Part shown: positions 41,759 through 51,127 of the stretch, in pieces
Position numbering within the stretch: position 1 is the first letter of the stretch
Layout of the letters: each line of letters opens with the position of its first letter
Assembly: GCA_020444245.1 (NCBI GenBank)
Contig: JAHLLI010000002.1
Location: 124,001-188,000 of the forward strand
DNA from: Actinomycetales bacterium
Lineage (GTDB): Bacteria; Actinomycetota; Actinomycetes; Actinomycetales; Cellulomonadaceae
Direction of reading: 5' to 3'
Length of the DNA stretch: 64,000 nucleotides
The notes under the pieces: model-generated
What the model was told of the DNA's origin: nothing
The model's input: the letters and a program-made list of their open reading frames with translations, nothing else
Database searches by the model: none
Made by a program: the position numbers and the translations under genes

Positions 41759-43054
41759 ATGAAGCACTGGAAGGCGGGAACGGCGGCCCTGGCCGTGACG
41801 ATCCCGCTCGCGCTCGCCGGTTGCAGTGGCGCCGGCGGGACGGACGAGAGTCCCGCCGCGTCGTCATCGGACGCGAGCGCCGGTTTGTCGGGCACCGTCA
41901 CGTACTGGCACGCGTACAGCGAGGACTCGCAGGAGGTCGCCACGCTCGAGGACGTGATCATCCCCGCGTTCGAGAAGGCGAACCCCGGTGTCACTGTCGA
42001 TGCGGTCACGGTGCCCTACGACGAGCTGCACCAGAAGCTCATCACCGCTGCGGCCGGCGAGCAGCTCCCGGACCTCGTCCGGGCCGACATCGGCTGGGTG
42101 CCCGAGCTCGCCAACCTCGGCGTCCTCGAGCCGCTCAGCACGTCCATGAGCGACTTCCAGGACTACGCAGAGCAGGTCTACCCCGGCGCGCTCGCGACCA
42201 ACCTGTGGAAGGGCACCTACTACGGCCTCCCGCTCGACACCAACACCCGCGTGATGATGTACAACGCGGACGCCCTCGCCAAGGCCGGCGTCGAGGTGCC
42301 GACCACGATCGACGAGCTCGTCGCGGACGCGCCTACCCTCAAGGCCGCGGGTTCCTACGCCTTCGCCGACAACGGCGCGAGCGGGTGGAACGTCCTGCCG
42401 TGGATCTGGAGCTACGGTGGGTCGATCACCGACGACGACGTCACGGTCGCGTCCGGCCACATCAACTCCGACGCGTCCGTCGCTGCGGTGCAGATGCTGG
42501 TCGACATGTACCAGGCGGGCTACATCCCGAGCATCATCGTGGGCGACTCCGGCGGCCTCGCCACCAGCGACGGACTCGTCTCGGGTGACTACGCGACCAT
42601 CCTCGACGGGCCGTGGATGTTCCCGATCTACCAGAGCCAGTACCCGGACTTCGAGCTGAACACCGCTCAGATGCCGGCCGGCGACGGCGGATCGATCTCG
42701 GTGGTCGGCGGCGAGGACATCGTCATGACGAGCACGTCGCAGAACAAGGAGGCGGCGATGGCCTTCCTGCGGTACCTGCTCAGCGAGGACGCCCAGCTCG
42801 CGATGGCCAAGACCGGCCAGATGCCCGTGCTGAGCTCGCTCACGGACCAGCTCACGGCGATCAACGACTACTTCGGTCCCTTCGTCGAGCAGCTCGCCAC
42901 GGCCAAGCCTCGGCCCGTCACGCCGGCGTGGAACGAGATCAACACGATCCTCCAGGACCAGATCCAGTCAGCGATGCGCGGCGACGTGAGCGTCAAGGAC
43001 GCGCTCGACAGCGTCGCGACCCAGGCCGACGCCCTGCTGGCGCAGTACAGCTGA
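41759..43054 (+). CDS. Sugar ABC transporter solute-binding lipoprotein
   Basis: A 431-residue extracellular solute-binding protein of the carbohydrate uptake (CUT1) type. The lipobox is LALAGCSG with Cys ~22. The mature protein opens with SGTVTYWHAYSEDSQEVATL and has the typical CUT1 segments PDLVRADIGWVPELANLG and YYGLPLDTNTRVMMYNADAL. The GH15 and GH66 genes downstream suggest isomalto-oligosaccharides as ligand; that is inference from context. The ribosome-binding site is very strong (AGGAGG). Confidence 0.92.
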   Translation: MKHWKAGTAALAVTIPLALAGCSGAGGTDESPAASSSDASAGLSGTVTYWHAYSEDSQEVATLEDVIIPAFEKANPGVTVDAVTVPYDELHQKLITAAAGEQLPDLVRADIGWVPELANLGVLEPLSTSMSDFQDYAEQVYPGALATNLWKGTYYGLPLDTNTRVMMYNADALAKAGVEVPTTIDELVADAPTLKAAGSYAFADNGASGWNVLPWIWSYGGSITDDDVTVASGHINSDASVAAVQMLVDMYQAGYIPSIIVGDSGGLATSDGLVSGDYATILDGPWMFPIYQSQYPDFELNTAQMPAGDGGSISVVGGEDIVMTSTSQNKEAAMAFLRYLLSEDAQLAMAKTGQMPVLSSLTDQLTAINDYFGPFVEQLATAKPRPVTPAWNEINTILQDQIQSAMRGDVSVKDALDSVATQADALLAQYS

Positions 43055-43065
43055 GCGGAGCCCTG

Positions 43066-44022
43066 GTGACCGTCACCTCGCAGACCCCCTCGGCGGCCGT
43101 GCGCGCGGCCGCCGAGGGGTGGCGCCGAGCGTCGAGCTCCCGAGCGCGGCGCACCGCGCTCGCCGGATGGCTCTTCGTCCTTCCCGGCTTCGCGGTGTAC
43201 GGGCTGGTCATGCTCTACCCCGCCGTGCAGACGGTGCTCCTCAGCCTCCAGGACTGGACCATCGTGCCCGGCCAGGAGTCGCCGTGGGTCGGCCTGGCCA
43301 ACTACGCCGAGGCGCTGCAGGACCCGGTGTTCCTGCGCTCGCTCGTGAACGCGGCCGCGTACACCGCGTTCACCGTGCCGCTCCAGGTCGTGATCGGGCT
43401 GTTCCTCGCCGTCCTGCTCGACGGGTACCTGCCAGGGCGAGTCCTGTTCCGCGTGCTGTTCTACCTGCCGGTGGTGAGCAGCTGGGTGGTCGTCTCGCTG
43501 CTCTTCCGGTACATCTTCGCCTCCGACGACTCCCTCGCGAACTCGGTGGTCGTCAACCTCCTGCACCTGTCCGGCTCCAACGTGGCGTGGTTCCAGCAAC
43601 GGTGGACGGCGATGCTCGCGATCGCGCTGCTCGGCACCTGGAAGGGCATCGGGTGGTCGATGCTCATCTTCCTCGCCGCCCTCACCGCCGTCCCGGTCGA
43701 GCTCAAGGAGGCCGCCGCCCTGGACGGTGCCGGAGCCGTACGACGCTTCCGCTACGTCTCGCTCCCCGCGATCCGGTCCGCGCTGTCGGTGGTCTTCATC
43801 CTGCTGTTCATAGGTGGGTTCAACGTGTTCATCTCGGTCCAGCTGATGACCGGAGGTGGCCCGTCCAACGCGACCCAGGTGCCCCTGACGTACATGTACC
43901 AGCAGGCCTTCGACTTCCTGGACTTCAGCTACGGCTCCGCCGTCTCGTTCATCCTCACCGGGACCGTCCTCGCGCTGTCCGCGCTCCAGTACTGGTGGAC
44001 CCGGCGCAGGGAGGCGCTCTGA
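43066..44022 (+). CDS. Sugar ABC transporter permease (MalF-like)
   Basis: A 318-residue CUT1 inner-membrane permease with about six helices. The EAA loop EAAALDGAGAVRRFRYVSLP is the ATPase contact. GLANYAEALQDPVFLRSLVN near residue 75-95 is typical of the first of two CUT1 permeases. GTG 43066 begins 11 bases after the binding-protein stop. It pairs with the next permease. No ATPase is coded in the operon. Confidence 0.92.
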   Translation: MTVTSQTPSAAVRAAAEGWRRASSSRARRTALAGWLFVLPGFAVYGLVMLYPAVQTVLLSLQDWTIVPGQESPWVGLANYAEALQDPVFLRSLVNAAAYTAFTVPLQVVIGLFLAVLLDGYLPGRVLFRVLFYLPVVSSWVVVSLLFRYIFASDDSLANSVVVNLLHLSGSNVAWFQQRWTAMLAIALLGTWKGIGWSMLIFLAALTAVPVELKEAAALDGAGAVRRFRYVSLPAIRSALSVVFILLFIGGFNVFISVQLMTGGGPSNATQVPLTYMYQQAFDFLDFSYGSAVSFILTGTVLALSALQYWWTRRREAL

Positions 44023-44023
44023 G

Positions 44024-44863
44024 ATGCGGCGCACCCCACGCGACCGGCTGCTGCTGGCTCTGAGGTACCTGTTCCTCGGCGCCTGCGCCGTGGTGATGGT
44101 CTACCCGTTCGCCTACATGGTCTCCACGTCGCTGAAGTCACGGACCTACGTGCTGTCCGACCCGACACGGCTGTGGCCCGACGAACCGACCCTGGACAAC
44201 TACCGCCAGGTCCTCACCGCGGAGCACTTCCCCCGGTACGCGCTCAACTCGGCTCTCGTCGCCGTCGCCAGCACGATGCTCATCGTGCTGCTGTCCTCGA
44301 TGATGGCCTACGCGTTCTCCCGCCTGCGGTTCCCGGGGCGCAGAGTCCTCTTCGCGCTCATCGTGGTGGGCCTGACGATCCCGACGATGATGCTGATCAT
44401 CCCGCAGTTCCTGCTGGCCAGGGACCTGCACCTGCTCAACTCCCTGCCCGGGCTGGTGCCCTTCTACGTCGGGACCGCGCTCGCCTTCAACACGTTCCTG
44501 CTGTCCGGGTTCTTCGAGCAGATCCCGCGTGAGCTCGACGAGGCGATGATGATCGACGGGGCCGGCGCCTGGCGCCGGTACTGGAACCTGGCGATGCCCC
44601 TGGCCAAGCCCGCCCTCGGCACCGTGGTCATCTTCTCCTTCTTGGGCACCTGGGACGAGTACGCCTGGGCCGTCACGGTGCTCAACGACACGGACAAGCG
44701 CACGCTGCCCATCGCCATCGCGCTCTTCCAGGGCCAGCACTCGACCAGCTGGGGGCTGGTCTTCGCCGCGTCGATCATCGCGCTCGTGCCCGTGATCGCC
44801 ATCTACCTCACCTTCCAGCGCTACTTCGTCGCCGGACTGACCACAGGAGCTGTCAAGAGTTGA
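44024..44863 (+). CDS. Sugar ABC transporter permease (MalG-like)
   Basis: A 279-residue CUT1 permease with six helices. The EAA loop is DEAMMIDGAGAWRRYWNLAM, and YPFAYMVSTSLKS near the N-terminus is the usual MalG-type opening. ATG 44024 begins one base after the preceding stop. With the MalF-like partner and the binding protein it should import an oligosaccharide using a shared MsiK-type ATPase coded elsewhere. Its stop overlaps the TTG start of the GH15 gene. Confidence 0.92.
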   Translation: MRRTPRDRLLLALRYLFLGACAVVMVYPFAYMVSTSLKSRTYVLSDPTRLWPDEPTLDNYRQVLTAEHFPRYALNSALVAVASTMLIVLLSSMMAYAFSRLRFPGRRVLFALIVVGLTIPTMMLIIPQFLLARDLHLLNSLPGLVPFYVGTALAFNTFLLSGFFEQIPRELDEAMMIDGAGAWRRYWNLAMPLAKPALGTVVIFSFLGTWDEYAWAVTVLNDTDKRTLPIAIALFQGQHSTSWGLVFAASIIALVPVIAIYLTFQRYFVAGLTTGAVKS

Positions 44864-45957
44864 CCGACAACGACACGATCGACCTCGCCGTCGGCACCCT
44901 CGCCTCGGACTCGGTCCGGGTGGTCCTCGAGGGCCAGGCCGCTTCCGGCGCCTACGTCGCCAGCCCGACGTTCTCCCAGTACGGCTTCTCCTGGTTGCGG
45001 GACGGGTCGTTCATCGCCCTCGCCATGGACGCCGTCGGCGAACGCGGGTCGGCTGCCAGGTTCCACCGCTGGGTGTGCGAGGCGGTCTGGGGTGTGCGGG
45101 ACCGGGTCGACGAGATCGTCGCGCGGATCGCCACGGGCCGGGGCGTCGAGCCCGACCGCATGCTTCCCACCCGGTACGCGCTCGACGGGACGGTCGAGGC
45201 CGCGGGTGACGAGGCATGGCCCAACTTCCAGCTCGACGGCTACGGCACCTGGCTCTTCGCGCTGGAGAAGCACACCGCGGGCCGGCTGGACAACCACGAG
45301 GCCGAGGTCGCCGACCTCGCCGCGCGCTACCTCGAGGCCACATGGTCGCTCCCGTGCTTCGACTACTGGGAGGAGTTCGGCGACCGCCGCCACACCTCGA
45401 CTCTCGCGGCTGTCGCGGCGGGCCTCGGCGCGGCGGGCCGGATGCTCCGCAGCGACCGGTACACCGCCGCCGCGGCGCGGGTGCTGCGGGAGATCGAGAG
45501 CACGTGCGTGGCCGACGGCGCCTTCGTCAAGGGGCCGGCCGACCGGCGGGTGGACGCGAGCCTGCTGTCGCTGGCCACGCCGTTCGACCTCGTGCCCGTC
45601 GACGACGCCCGGATGGTCGCCACCGTCGATCGCGTCCGTGCCGAGCTCGTGACCCCCACCGGAGGCGTGCGCCGCTACGTCGGCGACTCCTACTACGGCG
45701 GCAGCCCGTGGTTGCTGCTCACGGCGTGGTTCGGGTGGCACGCGCGACGTTGCGGCCGGCCGGACGAGGCGCTCGCGGCGCGGCGATGGGTCGAGGCCAG
45801 GGCGGGCGAGCTCGGCCGGCTGGCCGAGCAGGACGTGTCCGAGCCCCAGGACCCGGCGACCGTGGCCGAGTGGGAGCGCAGGTGGGGTCCGGTCGCCGAC
45901 CCGCTGCTGTGGTCGCACGCGATGTACCTGCTGCTGGTCGCGGAGGACCGGGCGTGA
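44860..45957 (+). CDS. Cytoplasmic GH15-type glucosidase (isomaltose/dextran side)
   Basis: A 365-residue (alpha/alpha)6-barrel enzyme of the GH15 type. W45-L-R-D48 is the substrate-site motif WLRDGS, PNFQLDGYGTWLFAL the conserved QLDGYG segment, and Y169-W170-E171-E172 holds the likely general acid. The C-terminal PLLWSHA is also a GH15 hallmark. No signal peptide and no starch-binding domain, so it is cytoplasmic. The adjacent GH66 gene favours alpha-1,6-linked substrates (isomaltose glucohydrolase-like), but this is inference. The TTG start overlaps the permease stop, with ACAGGAG upstream. Confidence 0.82.
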   Translation: MTDNDTIDLAVGTLASDSVRVVLEGQAASGAYVASPTFSQYGFSWLRDGSFIALAMDAVGERGSAARFHRWVCEAVWGVRDRVDEIVARIATGRGVEPDRMLPTRYALDGTVEAAGDEAWPNFQLDGYGTWLFALEKHTAGRLDNHEAEVADLAARYLEATWSLPCFDYWEEFGDRRHTSTLAAVAAGLGAAGRMLRSDRYTAAAARVLREIESTCVADGAFVKGPADRRVDASLLSLATPFDLVPVDDARMVATVDRVRAELVTPTGGVRRYVGDSYYGGSPWLLLTAWFGWHARRCGRPDEALAARRWVEARAGELGRLAEQDVSEPQDPATVAEWERRWGPVADPLLWSHAMYLLLVAEDRA

Positions 45958-47561
45958 GCATCGTCGTCCCGACACGCGCGGTCCACGCTCCCGGCGAGCC
46001 GGTCGAGGTCGACCTCGAGCCCGCGGCATCGACGGCGTGCGAGGTCATCGTCACGCGCCTGGCCGAGGAGGTCGCGCGGGTCCAGGTGCGTCCGGGCCAG
46101 TCGCGGGTCGAGCTCGGGACGTTCCCCGTCGGCGGGTACGGCGTCGCGGTGGGGCAGGCGACCACGGCGTTCGACGTGCTCGAGGACCGTTGGGCCCGGC
46201 CGCGGTACGGGTTCGTGGCCAGGCTCGACGGATCGATGCCCGTGCGTGACGTGCAGCGCATGTTCCGGCGCTTCCATCTCAACGCGGCCCAGCTCTACGA
46301 CTGGGCCTACCGCCACTCGATGTTGCTCCCCCCGCAGGAGGTCTACCTCGACCCGCTCGGTCAGCAGCGCGACCTGGGGGCGATCTCGGCGCTGGCGCGG
46401 GAGCTGAGCGTCGTCGGGGTCGAACCACTCGGGTACGTCGCGGTCTACGCGATCGGGGCCGACGAGGTACCGGCCTGGTCCGACGCGCTCCTGCTGCGCC
46501 CGGACGGCAACCCCTACCGGCTGGGCGAGGACTTCCTGGTCCTGGTCGACCCCGGGCATGAGCGGTGGCGCGCCCATCTCCTGGACCAGCTCGAGCAGGT
46601 GGTCCAGGACACCGCGATCCGCGGCTTCCACCTGGACCAGTACGGCTGGCCGAAGGTCGCGCGGCGCGGCGACGGCGCCACCGTCGACCTCGCCACCTCC
46701 TTCACAGGGCTCATCGAGTCGGTCCGGTCGCGCCTGCCCGAGGCCCCGTTCATGTTCAACAACGTCAACGACTTCCCGACGCACGCGACGGCGGCGGCGC
46801 CGCAGAGCGCCACGTACATCGAGGTGTGGGACCCGCACACCACGCTGCGCGACCTCGGCGAGCTGGCGAGCCGGGCGCGGCAGCGACGTCCCGAGCACCC
46901 GCCCATCCTGTCGGCGTACCTGAGCTGCTACGCCGTCGCGCCGGAGGAGTCCGCGACCCGGGCAGCGATGCTCGTGCTGGCCACGGCCGCTTCGCACGGG
47001 GCCACCCACCTGCTGCTCGGCGAGGACGGCCACGCCCTGACCGACCCCTACTACCCGCGCAACCACACGCTCGCCCCGGAGTCCGTCGAGGCGCTGGTCG
47101 CGTGGTACGACTTCGTCGTCCGCCACGGCGACCTGCTCTACGACCCGGCGGCCGTCGACGTCACCCGCCACTACACGGGCGGCATCAACGAGGACGTCGT
47201 CGTGCACGCGGACGGGCTGCGCGTGGGCGTGGACCCCGAGGCCGGCGCGCTCTGGACCCGGGTGGTGCGCACTCCGCTGGGCTGGGTGGTTCACCTGATC
47301 AACCTGTGCGACCAACACGACACCGCGTGGGACGCGCCCAAGGCGCCCGTCGAACCCGTGGTCGGCGCCAGGATCCGGCTCTCGTTCGCCGACGACGCGA
47401 CCACGGTCCGCGCTGCGTCGCCCGAGCTGCCCGACCTGGTGCTGCTCGAGCCGCTGGGCCGCGTGCGCGGGCACCAGGACGACGCCCTGTCCGCCGGGCA
47501 GGGCGGGGTGGAGTTCGAGCTGCCGCCGCTCGGACTCTGGACGGTGGTCTGGATCTCCTGA
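45954..47561 (+). CDS. Cytoplasmic GH66-type dextranase-like glycoside hydrolase
   Basis: A 535-residue protein. An N-terminal Ig-like domain (~1-75) leads into a TIM-barrel with RRFHLNAAQLYDWAYRHS, a strong GH66 motif. The likely nucleophile is D228 (GFHLDQYG) and the likely acid E290 (YIEVWDPH). A C-terminal beta domain (~430-535) closes it. GH66 covers endo-dextranases and cycloisomaltooligosaccharide glucanotransferases. There is no signal peptide, unlike most characterised GH66 dextranases. It should therefore shorten imported alpha-1,6-glucan oligosaccharides inside the cell for the GH15 partner. The GTG start overlaps the GH15 stop by 4 bases. Confidence 0.85.
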   Translation: MSIVVPTRAVHAPGEPVEVDLEPAASTACEVIVTRLAEEVARVQVRPGQSRVELGTFPVGGYGVAVGQATTAFDVLEDRWARPRYGFVARLDGSMPVRDVQRMFRRFHLNAAQLYDWAYRHSMLLPPQEVYLDPLGQQRDLGAISALARELSVVGVEPLGYVAVYAIGADEVPAWSDALLLRPDGNPYRLGEDFLVLVDPGHERWRAHLLDQLEQVVQDTAIRGFHLDQYGWPKVARRGDGATVDLATSFTGLIESVRSRLPEAPFMFNNVNDFPTHATAAAPQSATYIEVWDPHTTLRDLGELASRARQRRPEHPPILSAYLSCYAVAPEESATRAAMLVLATAASHGATHLLLGEDGHALTDPYYPRNHTLAPESVEALVAWYDFVVRHGDLLYDPAAVDVTRHYTGGINEDVVVHADGLRVGVDPEAGALWTRVVRTPLGWVVHLINLCDQHDTAWDAPKAPVEPVVGARIRLSFADDATTVRAASPELPDLVLLEPLGRVRGHQDDALSAGQGGVEFELPPLGLWTVVWIS

Positions 47562-47638
47562 TCGCGGGGAGGGTGGAGGAGCGACGCGCGTCGTGATGCG
47601 GTGAGGCGGGTATCGGTACGGACTGAGCGCCGTTGCGG

Positions 47639-47711
47639 TGGGCCCCGTGGGGATCGAACCCACAACCCGCGGATTAAAAGTCCGCTGCTCTGCCGATTGA
47701 GCTAGAGGCCC
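47639..47711 (-). tRNA. tRNA-Lys (anticodon TTT)
   Basis: Acceptor GGGCCUC pairs with GGGGCCC, the D arm is AGCUCAAUCGGCAGAGC, the anticodon loop CUUUUAA carries UUU, and the T loop is UUCGAUC. The discriminator is A; CCA is not encoded. It lies between the GH66 gene and the cold-shock gene on the opposite strand. Confidence 0.94.
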
Positions 47712-47926
47712 GGGTGGTGCGGGGACCAGTCGCGACTCCCCGGATGCAAGGAAAGGAAGAAGCCCGGGACGGTCCTCACGCCGAGGACGAGGCTACGCGG
47801 TCGGTGCCGGTCGGGGTGTGCGGCAGACCGGCCGCCGGGGTGAGTCGGGTGGGCGCCGGGCGCTTGTCGCCGTCCGGTCGGGGACACTGGGTGAACACCG
47901 ACCGTAGCTTCGACAAGGAGTCCGCC

Positions 47927-48871
47927 GTGCCCGAGGGAACCGTCCGCTGGTTCGATGCCGACCGGGGGTTCGGTTTCATCGCCCTCGGGGAGGAGGCGGA
48001 GGACCTGTTCGTGCATGCTTCCGAGATCATCGGCGGCGACGCGACGAAGCTGCTCCGGGAGGGGCAGGTGGTCGAGTTCGAGATCGGGGACGGGGACCGC
48101 GGCCCGCAGGCTCGCCGGGTCCGGGTCACCGGTGACCAGGCCGCCGATGCTCCGGTAGGCGTGCTCGGCACGGTCGCCTGGTACGAGCCTGCCAAGGGGT
48201 ACGGCTTCGTCACGCCCGACGGCGGTGGTGCCGAGATCTTCGTGCACAGCTCGGCCATCGTGGGAGGCGGCGTGGTCTCGGAGGGGCAGCGGGTGGCGTT
48301 CCTCGTCGTCGACGGAGAGAAGGGCCCGCAGGCAGCCCACCTGCTGCCCTTGGGGGCCCAGGCCGCCCAGCAGGCGGTGGCGTCCGACGGAGCGGACGGC
48401 ACGGTCTCCTGGTACGACGGGGACAAGGGCTTCGGGTTCATCGTCCCCGACTCGGGCGGCCCCGACGTGTTCGTCCACGTCCGGGCGCTGGCCGGCGGGC
48501 TCACCGAGCTGCACGAGGGGGACCGGGTGACGTACGACGTCGCCGTGAGCGAGAAGGGCCCGCAGGCTCGCGACGTGCGCGTCGCGCACAGCTCGACACC
48601 TCGGGGCGCGGCCGCGGCGTCGACGACCCGTGGCCGGTCGGCACCCCGGGAGGCATCCGGCGTCCCGGCGCGCGGCGGCGAGGGTGTGGTCGCGCGCTAC
48701 GACGCGGAGCGGGGCTTCGGCTTCGTCACGCCGGACGCCGGGGGCGCGGACCTGTTCGTGCACGTGTCGGTCCTCAGGGGCGCCGAGGCGCTGCACCAGG
48801 GTGATCGGGTCCGGTACCAGGTGCGACAGAGCGATCGAGGGCCACAGGCAGACCGCGTCGAGCGGGTGTGA
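47927..48871 (+). CDS. Protein with four tandem cold-shock domains
   Basis: A 314-residue protein made of four cold-shock domains at ~1-67, ~78-140, ~157-220 and ~252-312. Each has an RNP1-like core (RGFGFIAL, KGYGFVTP, KGFGFIVP, RGFGFVTP) and an RNP2-like core (DLFVH, EIFVH, DVFVH, DLFVH). The fourth has RY instead of the aromatic W at the WF/WY position. A ~30-residue Ser/Arg/Ala linker separates domains 3 and 4. Most bacterial Csp proteins have one domain, so a multivalent RNA or single-stranded-DNA binder or chaperone is expected. GTG 47927 has an ideal AAGGAG. Confidence 0.92.
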   Translation: MPEGTVRWFDADRGFGFIALGEEAEDLFVHASEIIGGDATKLLREGQVVEFEIGDGDRGPQARRVRVTGDQAADAPVGVLGTVAWYEPAKGYGFVTPDGGGAEIFVHSSAIVGGGVVSEGQRVAFLVVDGEKGPQAAHLLPLGAQAAQQAVASDGADGTVSWYDGDKGFGFIVPDSGGPDVFVHVRALAGGLTELHEGDRVTYDVAVSEKGPQARDVRVAHSSTPRGAAAASTTRGRSAPREASGVPARGGEGVVARYDAERGFGFVTPDAGGADLFVHVSVLRGAEALHQGDRVRYQVRQSDRGPQADRVERV

Positions 48872-48988
48872 GCGGGACGGCGGTCCGCCCACTGCACGGC
48901 GTACGCCACCGCGCACGAATCGGGCTGGTTGGCGGCCGACCGCATCGCGGATGGGCTCAGGGTGCCGGCGGCGCCTCGGCGGTGACCG

Positions 48989-51127
48989 TCAGCCCGCGCC
49001 CTCGGCGGCGAGGGTGTCCGTGAGCAGCCCGACCAGTGCCTCCAGCTGCACGTCCGTCGACGACGAGCCGTCCTGCTCCCCGGCGCCGTCCAGCGCCCGG
49101 GCGGCGAGCCCGGACTTGGCGTCGATCAGCTCGGCGATCTTCGCGTCGATGGTCTGCGCGGCGATGATCCGCCAGGCGGTGACGGGCTCGGCCTGGCCGA
49201 TCCGGTGGATCCGGTCGATGGCCTGGGTCTGCTCGGCGTCGGTCCAGGACAGCTCGGCCAGGACCATGTTCGAGGCGACCTGCAGGTTCAGCCCCACCCC
49301 CGCGGCCAGCAAGGAGCACACGGCGATCGACACGTCGGGGTCGTCGGTGAACGCGGCGATGTTCTTCTCGCGCGCCTTGGGCGTCTGGTCGCCGCGGATC
49401 GAGGCGTAGCGGAACCCGCGGTCGGCGAAGATCCGCTCGGCCTCGTCCATGACGTCGACGTGCTTGGCGAAGAACACCACCTTGCCGACGTTGCGGGCCA
49501 GCTGCGCGGCGTAGTCGGCAGCCAGACCCGCCTTGGCCTGGCCGATCCGGCGGACCATCGTGAACACGTTCTCGCCGCCGGCCTTCGAGCTCGAGTCCTT
49601 GAGCTCGGCCGCCGCCACGCGGCGCGCGAGCGCGAGGTCGATCCCGTCCACGACCCCGCCGTCGGCGCGCGCCTCCAGGGCGGCTCGATAGCGGCCGACC
49701 AGCCGTCGCGCGAGCGCGGCCTCGGCGGCGCGGATCGACCGACCGGCCGCACCGTCGAGCTCGACCGGCAGGTCCGCGACCCGGCGGGCGGGGATGTCGG
49801 CGACCACGTCGGACTTGCGGCGGCGCACGATGCCCATGTCGATCACGCTGGTCCGGGCGGCGGCGTAGAACCCCGGGTCGGCCGGGGTGAGGCCGGTGTC
49901 CTCGAGAGCGGTCATCAGCCGGCCCAGCGGCTTGGTGTCGTCGATCCACCCGAGGAACTGCCAGATCGCCCGGAAGTCCTCGATGTCGTTGATCAGCGGG
50001 GTGCCGGTGAGCGCCATCAGCAGCGGCCGGGCGGTGCGGGCCCGGATCTGCTCGGAGAGGGCGAGCACGTGCTGGGACCGCTGGGAGCGCTTGTTCTTGA
50101 TGAAGTGCGCCTCGTCGACGACCATGCCGCGGAAGCCGAGGCCGCCCAGCCAGCCGACGTGCCGGTCGAGCAGCTCGTAGTTCACGATCACGACGTCCGC
50201 GAACGCGTCGACCCGCTCGCCGTCGCCGTGGACCACCGTGGGCCGGCGCTGCGGCGTCCACATCCCGACCTCGTGCGCCCAGTTCGCCTTGACCACGTTG
50301 GGCACCACGACCAGCAGCGGGTAGGCGCCGGCCACCTGCGCGGCGAGCAGCGCCTGGGCGGTCTTGCCGAGCCCGGGCTCGTCGGCCAGCAGGAACGTGC
50401 GATGGCCGTGGGCCGTGGCCTCGACGACCCGGGCCTGGTGCGGCATCAGCTCCAGACCGTGCGGGGCCGACACGGGGCGTGGCTCGGGCAGCGCCATGCA
50501 GGAGGGCGCGCCGGCGTCGGCGTACTCGAACGACCGGAACAGCGGTTCGAGAAGCTCCCAGGCCGCCAGCCGCCGGGGCCGTGCCGCGACCCGCTCGGCC
50601 GCGGCCTCGAAGTCCGGGGCGAGGAACGGGTTCGCCAGCTGGCGTGAGATGACGGACCGGGGCACCACCTGCTTCTCGGCGCCCGGCGCCGGTGCGGCCG
50701 GTCCGGGCTCCTCGGGCGGCTCCAGGCCACCCGCGCGCATCACGGTCGCCTTGAAGTCGCGCGCCGCGTCGGAGACCCGGGCGTCCTCCGCGAGCAGCTC
50801 GAGCAGCGAGGTGTCCCGGGCAGCGATCTTGGCCAGCAGCGTCGCCACGCCGTCGAGTCGTTTGAGCTCCTGCGCCCGCTGCGCCTCGGTCAGGGCGCCA
50901 TCGGCCCTCACCCTGGCCCGCTCCTCGCGCACGAGCAGCGCCACGACCTGGAACTTCGTCCGTACCGCCGGACGCGTCGGAGGTCGCCGCACGGCGCTGT
51001 CGACCTCACGGGCGACCCCCGCGAGCACCGGGATCATCCCCTCCTCGTCGGGGCGCGGGGCGCGGCGACGCTGGGAGGAGGCGCCGCGGCGGGCGCCGCC
51101 CGACGGGCGTCGGACTGGTCGTGCCAC
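48989..51127 (-). CDS. SNF2-family DEAD/DEAH-type helicase/translocase
   Basis: A 712-residue SF2 protein. Motif I is DEPGLGKT (249-256), motif II VVDEAH (338-341), motif III LTGTPLIND, and the C-terminal RecA domain carries SDVVADIPARR, KVVFFAKHVDVMD, LLAAGVGLNLQ and DRIHRIGQAE. The order matches bacterial SNF2 (SMARCAL1/HepA-like) translocases. The N-terminal ~220 residues are basic and unmatched. It may remodel protein-DNA complexes or act in replication-fork repair; no nuclease or methylase gene is adjacent, so a defence-system role is not supported. GTG 51127 has AAGGAGGAGAT upstream. Confidence 0.9.
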   Translation of the reverse strand: MARPVRRPSGGARRGASSQRRRAPRPDEEGMIPVLAGVAREVDSAVRRPPTRPAVRTKFQVVALLVREERARVRADGALTEAQRAQELKRLDGVATLLAKIAARDTSLLELLAEDARVSDAARDFKATVMRAGGLEPPEEPGPAAPAPGAEKQVVPRSVISRQLANPFLAPDFEAAAERVAARPRRLAAWELLEPLFRSFEYADAGAPSCMALPEPRPVSAPHGLELMPHQARVVEATAHGHRTFLLADEPGLGKTAQALLAAQVAGAYPLLVVVPNVVKANWAHEVGMWTPQRRPTVVHGDGERVDAFADVVIVNYELLDRHVGWLGGLGFRGMVVDEAHFIKNKRSQRSQHVLALSEQIRARTARPLLMALTGTPLINDIEDFRAIWQFLGWIDDTKPLGRLMTALEDTGLTPADPGFYAAARTSVIDMGIVRRRKSDVVADIPARRVADLPVELDGAAGRSIRAAEAALARRLVGRYRAALEARADGGVVDGIDLALARRVAAAELKDSSSKAGGENVFTMVRRIGQAKAGLAADYAAQLARNVGKVVFFAKHVDVMDEAERIFADRGFRYASIRGDQTPKAREKNIAAFTDDPDVSIAVCSLLAAGVGLNLQVASNMVLAELSWTDAEQTQAIDRIHRIGQAEPVTAWRIIAAQTIDAKIAELIDAKSGLAARALDGAGEQDGSSSTDVQLEALVGLLTDTLAAEGAG

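Noticed and set aside
48989-51127. SNF2 helicase as part of an anti-phage defence system (DISARM- or Dnd-like)
   Set aside because: No methylase, nuclease, phospholipase D or DUF1998 partner lies next to it. The neighbours are a cold-shock gene and a sugar operon.
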